Assembly: GCA_903772945.1 (NCBI GenBank)
Contig: CAICTM010000284.1
Coordinates: forward strand, 17,006 to 81,005
Source: Seminavis robusta
Lineage: Eukaryota > Bacillariophyta > Bacillariophyceae > Naviculales > Naviculaceae
Reading direction: 5' to 3'
Length of the DNA stretch: 64,000 bases
A program made the position numbers and the translations under genes. The notes beneath the pieces were generated by a model. The model was not told the origin of the DNA. It worked only from the letters and a program-made list of their open reading frames with translations, and searched no databases. Positions 53,009 through 61,599 of this stretch are shown piece after piece (the stretch's first letter is position 1; each line of letters opens with the position of its first letter).

Positions 53009-54952
53009 CTACAAGAGAAAGACGTCATTCAAATTCATCAAAACCTTGGAGATAGTACTCTCTAATTCATGAAGAATTGCATCGTCTGGATCTGTACCGG
53101 AATGCGAAAGGACAATGCTACCTTTCGGGAAACCCTGGACCTTGACCTCACCTTTCTCATCGACCTCTGCCTCTGTACCGCCCCAAAGATGGGGTCTCCT
53201 GCCACGCTCATCAAGGAGCAGAACTCCATCCGAATCACCCTGAAAGATTGTATCGTTCAGATAACTGGACAGGACTGGCCGTCTACTCATTCCTTCAGGT
53301 TTCAGGCAAACCTAAATTTGTGCCCTCAGGTTGCCCTTAAGACTTGTGGAGAAGCTACCTGAATGCCAGGCTGTCCTGGCATCATGAGGTAGCTTCCATG
53401 CTGTATGAAAGCCATCTTGTCATCAGCCTCACCAAACTGTGGGTTGGTGATAAGTTTAGGAACATCCCGTGCTCCTGCAACGGCATAAACACACTGAAGA
53501 TTTAGATGTTCCTATCAAGAAGATCGGTTTTGATGTCCTGGGCATGGATGTCAATGTGATAGTGCTGGCAGGTTCTTGGTAAAGTGAACGTCTTAGAATG
53601 GAGGTAGGATGTATCCAATGAAACATGCCACTTTGGCACAATCCTACCCATGACCTGCAATGCTCCACAGCGAGTCGCAGGGCATGCTCCTTCAACACAT
53701 TGTAGCCTTCCTCAACGCCCCTCAGCATTGTGCCGCTGTCAAACAAGGCCTTGAAGGCAGTCTCATCATCAGGGTTTTCCATTTTTGATTTATTTAGATC
53801 GAGCTTCATTATCTCAAATCAAAGAGTTCCCAGTAGATTATCCGTTTCGCCATTGCAGAACATGGTATGGTTGTACCACTTCCCTTTTGGAAAGCAACTC
53901 CACCCAAAAACTGGTCGGTGGTAGGGAAACCTTTCACTTTGCTTTCGTAGTAATGGAGAATGTGTTTTGTCGTCTTCAGTGGCATGGGACCTGCCTCAGC
54001 ATCAGAGAAATGTGAACAAGCATTGGCGACTGATCATCATCACTCATCTTTATTGCATTGCACACGTTACCTCCCCACTGAAGAACTGTCTTGTTTTTCT
54101 CCTGATCAATCTTCTTCCTTTTCATTGGCTTCTCCTTCACAACGGATGCTTGTAGGTCATTCCACCATCACGATGACGATGCACTCATGATCCTCTGAAT
54201 TCGAAAAGAAAGCTGTCTGGTACCAGTAAGCAGTTTGCGAAAGTATCCTTTGAGTAGACAGGAACATCTTTGTACAACTGATGATACCTCTCCCAGGTTT
54301 CATTCAAGGAAAGAGTAAGGTTGTAGGGATACTTTGCCTTCTTTTCATGGCTCCTCTTAACATGGTCATCAACAAGGATCCTCATCAGTCGTTCCTGGAC
54401 AATCTGTTGCGGGTATCCAATACCAACGGAATGGAGCATACCGGACCTATGCTGCCCCTTTAAGTTCCTGTTTTTGTTAAGACATTCATCATAGAATTTT
54501 TGGAAGGCTTTGTTGTTTGTTTGGAAGAGAACAGAACCCCTGCCGCACAAGGAATAGGCAACCCTTTCCTTGAACAATCATGCACTACCGGGCGGCCCAG
54601 GTGGAAGACCCTCAAGGCAAAGGTTCCTTTCTTGCCAAAGTGTGGATTGAAGGTGGACCAAAAGTGGACTGCAATCTCGCAGTACTGGGGGGTGGATTCA
54701 CCAGGAGAGTTTAAGATCCCAAGGAAGTCTTCCATCTGCTAAAGTTTCTCCTCCTCGCACAAGGGCATGTCCTCACCATTGAGAACCTTTTTGAGATCCA
54801 AAAGACAATTGCAGCCATCGTTTTGATCTTTCTTTTTACCTTTGGCGACACAAACAGAAGACTCCTTGATCCTTCCCACAATAGACCCATGATCCAACCT
54901 GTTATTGGAGCTTATTTACTCAGTACTGATGGCATTGGTGAGTTGTACAATA
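53009..54952 (-). pseudogene. Two decayed ORF chains, left-arm copies
   Basis: Mirror of 56860-58811; see there. In this copy the frame around 54590 is shifted by one base (CCACC instead of CCAACC), giving GRPVVHDCSRKGLP. The frame near 54240 keeps a base that the right arm has lost, so TFANCLLVPDSFLFEFRGS can be read up to a TGA. Confidence 0.45.
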
Positions 54953-55559
54953 TTTGGAGGAAGTATTCAGGAAATTATGACTGCTATGGTGTATGATCTG
55001 CTCTAGACTGCTGTTCAGGCGGTGGAGCGTATGGATAGAACTGTATGATACCAAATTATGATCTGTTCAGATGGTGGACTTTCAAATGAGCTGTGGACTT
55101 TGATCTGTATGGCTGTCGAATCCGGTACTATGGGTGAGTGGATGTTCAGGCGTTGGTCACACTGTGTTTGAGCTGTATGCCGAATCCGGCACTGTCTTTT
55201 TGAGCTGTATGCCGAATCCGGTACTATGGGTGACTATGGGTGAGTGGATGTTCTACCGCATACAGAAAAAGACTGGATGTTGAAGACTAGATGTTCAACC
55301 GCATACAGAAAAGGATGTTTGGCTGTTGTATTCACTAGTAGAGTATTACTGGTTGGGCTAGATGTTGACCTGTTTGGGTCCCTGGCTGAGTGACTGCTTG
55401 GCTCCCTGGCTGAGTGGCTGCTTGGCCGCGGCTACTCAGCCGAGGCGCTTGGTCATGTTCCTGGGCTACTTGGCTGTTTGGCTGTATGGCTGCTCGTTCC
55501 CTTGGTTGCACAGCTCCTTGGTTCCTCGACCCCTGTTGCGGATGGACCTGTTCCTGGGC

Positions 55560-55850
55560 TGATTGGCTCCTCAGCCGAGGCGGATTTCAGGTGTTGAACC
55601 TTAGGAAAATTGGCTGTTCAGCCGAGGCGCTTGGGCATGTTCCTGGGCTGATTGGCTGTTCAACTGAGGTGGATTTTGAGGTGTTGAACCTCAGGAAAAC
55701 TGGATGTTCAGCCGAGGCGCTTGGGCAGTTCCTGGGCTGATTGGCTGTTCAGCCGAGGCGCTTGGGCATGTTCCTGGGCTGATTGGCTGTTCAGCCGAGG
55801 CGGATTTTGAGGTGTTGAACCTCAGGAACACTGGATGCTCGGATGTGGCG
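55560..55850. repeat. Alternating tandem repeats in the spacer
   Basis: Two unit types follow one another: type A, 42 bp, CTGTTCAGCCGAGGCGCTTG followed by GGCATGTTCCTGGGCTGATTGG; and type B, about 48 bp, with the same start then GATTTTGAGGTGTTGAACCT followed by CAGGAAAACTGG. The order is roughly B-A-B-A-A-B. Earlier, looser CCTGGCTGAG units lie at 55380-55440. Confidence 0.9.
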
Positions 55851-55854
55851 GATT

Positions 55855-56268
55855 TTATGCTGACTGGACGTTGGTCTGATTGGCTGCAGAGGTATCTGGC
55901 GAAAATGGATTTTGAGCTGTGTACCGAATCTGGCCCTTTGAGCTGTCGCCCGAAAAGTTGCTTTTGTAGCTCAAATGCCCTTTCTCTCCTCCGTTCTCGG
56001 CGTGGCGTTCCTTGAGCCTCCTGTCTTCTTCATCGTCCTCATCCCAGTTTTTGACCATGAAGGTGGTTTGTTTACCGAGTGAATCCAACTTATCTCCAAG
56101 TTTGTCTAGCTTATCCTCCAGTCTAGACAACGTGCCTCCCGACAGAGACCCACTTGCCTTGGAATCACCAGTGCCTTCACCGTCCTTGGCACCATCGCTT
56201 GTCAAGGACCTCAGTTCCTTCCGAATTTCATACAGATAGTCCGCTGTTGATTTCACTGTGCATACCAT
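55855..56268 (-). CDS. Coiled-coil protein in the palindrome spacer
   Basis: 137 codons from ATG 56268. Residues about 5-25 are helical (ADYLYEIRKELRSL), then a Gly/Ser/Asp linker, a heptad coil with LSRLEDKLDKLGDKLDSLG (about 50-70), an acidic/basic segment (EDDEEDRRLKERHAE) and the tail KGQIRYTAQNPFS. The KGQIRY segment is also encoded at 46777-46790, next to another coiled-coil ORF. Only one copy exists here, because it lies outside the arms. Function unknown. Confidence 0.4.
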   Translation of the reverse strand: MVCTVKSTADYLYEIRKELRSLTSDGAKDGEGTGDSKASGSLSGGTLSRLEDKLDKLGDKLDSLGKQTTFMVKNWDEDDEEDRRLKERHAENGGEKGHLSYKSNFSGDSSKGQIRYTAQNPFSPDTSAANQTNVQSA

Positions 56269-56859
56269 TTGTCAAAAGGGTTGTGTTAGAGGAAATAAAT
56301 GGAATGGAACCATGGAATTCCAGACTGCATTGACACGCGAACGTACTGTTGTTGTAGACGACTGCTGTTTCTTCTTGAGATGCTTGAGGTCCTGGGTCCA
56401 CACCTTTCACTGCATGGCAATCACTCAGCCAGGGACCCAAACAGGTCAACATCTAGCCCAACCAGTAATACTCTACTAGTGAATACAACAGCCAAACATC
56501 CTTTTCTGTATGCGGTTGAACATCTAGTCTTCAACATCCAGTCTTTTTCTGTATGCGGTAGAACATCCACTCACCCATAGTCACCCATAGTACCGGATTC
56601 GGCATACAGCTCAAAAAGACAGTGCCGGATTCGGCATACAGCTCAAACACAGTGTGACCAACGCCTGAACATCCACTCACCCATAGTACCGGATTCGACA
56701 GCCATACAGATCAAAGTCCACAGCTCATTTGAAGTCCACCATCTGAACAGATCATAATTTGGTATACAGTTCTTCCAAGTCCACCGCCTGAACAGCCAAG
56801 TCTGAGAGCAGATCATACACCATAGCAGTCATAATTTCCTGAATACTTACCTCCAAATA

Positions 56860-58004
56860 TTGTACAACTCACCAATGCCATCAGTACTGAGTAACATAAG
56901 CTCCAATAACAGGTTGGATCATGGGTCTATTGTGGGAAGGATCAAGGAGTCTTCTGTTTGTGTCGCCAAAGGTAAAAAGAAAGATCAAAACGATGGCTGC
57001 AATTGTCTTTTGGATCTCAAAAAGGTTCTCAATGGTGAGGACATGCCCTTGTGCGAGGAGGAGAAACTTTAGCAGATGGAAGACTTCCTTGGGATCTTAA
57101 ACTCTCCTGGTGAATCCACCCCCCAGTACTGCGAGATTGCAGTCCACTTTTGGTCCACCTTCAATCCACACTTTGGCAAGAAAGGAACCTTTGCCTTGAG
57201 GGTCTTCCAACCTGGGCCGCCCGGTAGTGCATGATTGTTCAAGGAAAGGGTTGCCTATTCCTTGTGCGGCAGGGGTTCTGTTCTCTTCCAAACAAACAAC
57301 AAAGCCTTCCAAAAATTCTATGATGAATGTCTTAACAAAAACAGGAACTTAAAGGGGCAGCATAGGTCCGGTATGCTCCATTCCGTTGGTATTGGATACC
57401 CGCAACAGATTGTCCAGGAACGACTGATGAGGATCCTTGTTGATGACCATGTTAAGAGGAGCCATGAAAAGAAGGCAAAGTATCCCTACAACCTTACTCT
57501 TTCCTTGAATGAAACCTGGGAGAGGTATCATCAGTTGTACAAAGATGTTCCTGTCTACTCAAAGGATACTTTCGCAAAACTGCTTACTGGTACCAGAACA
57601 GCTTTCTTTTCGAATTCAGAGGATCATGAGTGCATCGTCATCGTGATGGTGGAATGACCTACAAGCATCCCGTTGTGAAGGAGAAGCCAATGAAAAGGAA
57701 GAAGATTGATCAGGAGAAAAACAAGACAGTTCTTCAGTGGGGAGGTAACGTGTGCAATGCAATAAAGATGAGTGATGATGATCAGTCGCCAATGCTTGTT
57801 CACCATTTCTCTGATGCTGAGGCAGGTCCCATGCCACTGAAGACGACAAAACACATTCTCCATTACTACGAAAGCAAAGTGAAAGGTTTCCCTACCACCG
57901 ACCAGTTTTTGGGTGGAGTTGCTTTCCAAAAGGGAAGTGCGTACAACCATACCATGTTCTGCAATGGCGAAACGGATAATCCTACTGGGAACTCTTTGAT
58001 TTGA
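56860..58004 (+). pseudogene. Decayed ORF chain A, right-arm copy
   Basis: One frame runs 56860-57657 with internal TAG (57070) and TGA (57232): SNNRLDHGSIVGRIKESSV, EDFLGILNSPGESTPQYC, HFWSTFNPHFGKKG, then VLFQTNNKAFQKFYDEC and HSVGIGYPQQIVQERLMRIL. A shift near 57585 leads to the next frame, 57630-58004 (MTYKHPVVKEKPMKRKKID, HHFSDAEAGPMP, TTDQFLGGVAFQKGSAYN), which ends in TGA. The text is strongly protein-like but I recognise no family. The stops are shared by both arms, so they predate the duplication. Confidence 0.5.
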
Positions 58005-58008
58005 GATA

Positions 58009-58811
58009 ATGAAGCTCGATCTAAATAAATCAAAAATGGAAAACCCTGATGATGAGACTGCCTTCAAGGCCTTGTTTGACAGCGGCACAATGCTGAGGGG
58101 CGTTGAGGAAGGCTACAATGTGTTGAAGGAGCATGCCCTGCGACTCACTGTGGAGCATTGCAGGTCATGGGTAGGATTGTGCCAAAGTGGCATGTTTCAT
58201 TGGATACATCCTACCTCCATTCTAAGACGTTCACTTTACCAAGAACCTGCCAGCACTATCACATTGACATCCATGCCCAGGACATCAAAACCGATCTTCT
58301 TGATAGGAACATCTAAATCTTCAGTGTGTTTATGCCGTTGCAGGAGCACGGGATGTTCCTGAAACTTATCACCAACCCACAGTTTGGTGAGGCTGATGAC
58401 AAGATGGCTTTCATACAGCATGGAAGCTACCTCATGATGCCAGTGACAGCCTGGCATTCAGGTAGCTTCTCCACAAGTCTTAAGGGCAACCTGAGGGCAC
58501 AAATTTAGGTTTGCCTGAAACCTGAAGGAATGAGTAGACGGCCAGTCCTGTCCAGTTATCTGAACGATACAATCTTTCAGGGTGATTCGGATGGAGTTCT
58601 GCTCCTTGATGAGCGTGGCAGGAGACCCCATCTTTGGGGCGGTACAGAGGCAGAGGTCGATGAGAAAGGTGAGGTCAAGGTCCAGGGTTTCCCGAAAGGT
58701 AGCATTGTCCTTTCGCATTCCGGTACAGATCCAGACGATGCAATTCTTCATGAATTAGAGAGTACTATCTCCAAGGTTTTGATGAATTTGAATGACGTCC
58801 TTCTCTTGTAG
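58009..58811 (+). pseudogene. Decayed ORF chain B, right-arm copy
   Basis: Begins MKLDLNKSKMENPDDETAF right after chain A, 4 bp from its stop. After a shift near 58165 the coding-like frame continues KWHVSLDTSYLHSKTFTLP and IDIHAQDIKTDLL, then passes TAA (58316) and TAG (58506) in frame. It reads HGMFLKLITNPQFGEADD, GSYLMMPVTAWHSGSF, and finally RRPVLSSYLNDTIFQGDSDG to a stop at 58811. One ancestral gene of about 265 codons is likely. No family recognised. Confidence 0.45.
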
Positions 58812-59020
58812 CTCTCTAAAGTAATGTTATAGTGCCTGTTAGTAAGTGCATCTGTTTCGTATTACTGCTTGTTAGATATTATCCTTTAGTGCCAATGCCT
58901 GACTATTCCCCAGCCCCGATGTGGGGGTGGTTTTGTCAGTTTTTGCTGATGGGTGCGTTGGATTTTTGTTACTGTTTGTTCGGGGTCCCCTTGTTTGTTC
59001 CTCCTTTCGAATGGATTTAG

Positions 59021-59310
59021 GTGGGCTGGCTGGCGTGCATAATGTTTCACATTTTGAGCGGATGTTTCATCAGCCTACGATTCAAACATGGAACCAGATG
59101 TTTTCTATCATTTTTCAAAGCCAAACATCCCACATCAATTCGAAACCTCCATTCCCAAGTCAAACATGCTAGCTACTACAACAGCGAAACATTGAACCCT
59201 ACTAAAAAAGCCCGCAGGATTTTTCAGATGGAGAGATGCATTTTCGAGGAATTCAACGAGCAGATCCAATACATTAGGAGGCACCTGAACAACACCATTG
59301 GAAAGTGTAA
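59021..59310 (+). other. Protein-like frame with a possible splice donor
   Basis: VSHFERMFHQPTIQTWNQM followed, after a shift, by a helical segment RRIFQMERCIFEEFNEQIQ and HLNNTIGK, then AAGT/GTAAGT, which would serve as a 5' splice site. The mirror is at 52500-52790. It may be an exon of the same ancient gene set. Weak. Confidence 0.25.
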
Positions 59311-59762
59311 GTTGTTTGTTCTTTGTTGGCCTAGCTGATTCTTGATCTCCGGCAAACATGGCTGTTATTGAAGAAAAAAAAATCTTTATAACGGATATGG
59401 CCCCAATGGACGGATCATCACTGTGCTGCAGCCGAAGCTTTGGGTAACCGCTCCCGGCCGAAGCGGGGATTGGTTTCACAGGAGACCACCACTGGTTCCC
59501 TCACCGGCACCACACTCCCTAGGGGAGATGGTGCATTTAAAGTTACATGTAAGTATAAATGGCATATCTCGTGTGGATTTGCCGGACATATATTCCTAAC
59601 TGATTTGTGGGTTTGGCCGAACGGATTCAGGGAGAGTTACTTGGTGGGTTGGATGGAGGGAGAAAAGGAGGGGCGGAAGCGGACGCAGGAGGGAATTGGA
59701 AGGATGGGAAGTGGAGGTCCCGCATCAATTACCCAGTCTCAAGCTGTGTGGCGTAACTCTCT

Positions 59763-60152
59763 TCAAGGACAGGTTCCCATGTGTTGATCCATTGTCGGAT
59801 TGATGCTGTGGGCCATTGGGATCTTGTGTTGATTGGTGTTTGGAGAAGCCATACCTGTTTCCGGTGTATTTGTCATATAGCAGCTGTGAAGTTCATGGAT
59901 AACCTGTCGGTTGGCTGCTTGTGCCTTGGTTTGTGCGTCTTTGCCATGCCGATCATGATTCCTGGCCTCCCAGAGTTCGAACCACTGGGTGAGCAATTCT
60001 TGAATAATCCCTGTGAGCCAGGTTTGGCCATTTTTCCGATGTGTTTTGAGATTGCATTCCTTGAGGTGTTGATCCTGGCGTTGCGCCCACTGTTTGGATA
60101 GTCGTCCCTTGAGGAGGGCAAACATGGCTGTTATTGCAAATGCCTCGTTCAC
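59763..60152 (-). pseudogene. LINE-type retrotransposon 3' fragment, right-arm copy
   Basis: Minus-strand frame of 129 codons with LLKGRLSKQWAQRQDQHLK and QWFELWEARNHDRHGKD, then HSCYMTN. It is mirrored by 51707-52110, which is frameshifted at other places. It keeps the WELW...RN...HG signature better than the left copy. No RT domain is nearby. Confidence 0.55.
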
Positions 60153-60969
60153 ATCTTTGGCTTGCTTGTTCTCATTATTATTTCATATACCAGGGAAAAG
60201 TAGGTATGGTCCCCTATTTAATCAGTGTCCAAGTGCATCGGTTTGTTTGTTTGCACTCGGCGAAGACCCGCGTTCCGGGGAGATTCCCGACAACTCACTG
60301 CTCTATGGCAGATTCTTCATCGATCTCATGGTGGGAGAGCTGAAAAAAAGATTCATGGCAAGTCCAGGAGAAATAGAGATTACTACAGCTGGGAGTACTA
60401 TGGACACGTTGAGTGGGTGGCGCAGATGGCAACCGCAGCCACACTCATATGGGAGAGAGCGGAGCTTGGTGTGGCAGTGGATGGGCTCCTCGGTACAAAC
60501 CTCGACCAACAGGACTTCGTTAATAGGCAAATTGGGCTATCAAACAAGTATGGAGAATTCTGATCAGTATTATTCCAAAGTTGGTTCATCGATGACAACA
60601 AGGTGGATCTACTTCACACATGGGAAAGGGATTGTGGGCACTACAAACACCTTCTTCCCCAAAATGGTCAACCGTGATAGAGAGAATCAACATTCCACTG
60701 TCAGACCAGCTTTGAGATCCAGGACAAGCCAGACAAATAGCAAAAGAAGCAGTCAAGTGAGTGCCTGATCCTGCCACGGAAATCATTCAACCGTTTCCTT
60801 CAACAAAGAGGACTCTCTGACTTCTTTTTTGTCTCGTTCAAATTCTACCAGGGTTGCAAGGTACTCGAGGAATACTCTGTGGCTCAGGATAGTGATAGCG
60901 TTGTGCCTTCTCTCAGTGGTGAAACCAGCGACTCTGATATCACTACAATGTCATCTTCTGGCATTTAGT
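60094..60969 (+). pseudogene. Unrecognised frameshifted gene, right-arm copy
   Basis: The frame 60094-60768 (CLFALGEDPRSGEIPDNSL, LMVGELKKRFMASPGEIEI) and the frame 60225-60563 (EYYGHVEWVAQMATAATLI, DGLLGTNLDQQDFVNRQIG) overlap and probably were one gene before a shift near 60385. Further pieces (FIDDNKVDLLHTWERD; FYQGCKVLEEYSVAQDSDS) reach the stop at 60967. No family recognised. Confidence 0.4.
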
Positions 60970-61229
60970 ACGAACATTGCTTCATTACTCTAAAAACCAC
61001 CCAGCCAGCCACAAGCTATGGCAACTGATAAAAGATGAAAGTCCCATGGCTAGCGAGAAGTGAGTGGTCGATTCTTTTGGCGACAATAACCCTGGGGAAA
61101 ATCCAACATTCCCACCTGGCGTTCAAACCAAAACCCCTCGAAAGAACAATTAATGTTAACTTGCCCTTAGATTTAATGCATTCCTAGTAAACCCCCCATG
61201 TAACTTGTTCCCTACCAAGTTATTTTAGA

Positions 61230-61560
61230 ATTCACCAAGTACTCGACTTACCGACTTGTTACCTATCTTGCATTCCTCCACTACTTCACTTGGTATACAG
61301 TGTTCCCCCTGGTGGCATCCCCAGGCACACACTTCGTGGACACCATGTTAACTTGTTGTAAGGTAAGGAGCTTTCTTCCCCTATCCATGTCCACACATCA
61401 TGCGGCGCAAAGTTAACATCGTCTATCGACATTATCCCACCAGGTTTTGCTGTCGTGACAACATCATGTTTCCAACATCAATCAATAGTATTGGTGAGAC
61501 GACGTTGTGGGTGGTCATACACCATGTGAAAACGTCCGATTTCAGTTCTCAGATGTGGGA
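61230..61560. repeat. Mirror of the diverged direct repeat, right arm
   Basis: Reverse complement of 50278-50598. The counterpart of copy 1 (47438-47745) would lie beyond the window end if the arm continues. Confidence 0.8.
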
Positions 61561-61599
61561 ACCTCTCTCAGTTCCAGATTGGAAAGCAAGGTCTAGGTC

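Larger units (their letters stand above)
47841..55397. repeat. Left arm of a giant palindrome
   Basis: The reverse complement of this whole interval appears at 56417-64000 with only scattered substitutions and 1-30 bp indels. Base i in the left arm corresponds to about 111,814-111,842 minus i in the right arm. The inner end is sharp at GAGTGACTGC (55397). The outer end is not defined: position 47841 matches the last base of the window, so the true arm is longer. Confidence 0.97.
55398..56416. other. Palindrome spacer (non-inverted centre)
   Basis: 1019 bp lie between the arm ends. The left half is a tandem repeat array (55560-55850) and the right half holds a minus-strand coding-like ORF (55855-56268). 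The motif GAGCTGTGTACCGAATCTGG near 55916 is a variant of the GAGCTGTATGCCGAATCCGG units found several times in both arms next to the spacer. Confidence 0.9.

Noticed and set aside
55362-56015. Plus-strand ORFs with repeated GCSAEALGHVPGLI units
   Set aside because: They are translations of the spacer's tandem repeat array; open only because the repeat units lack stops in that frame.
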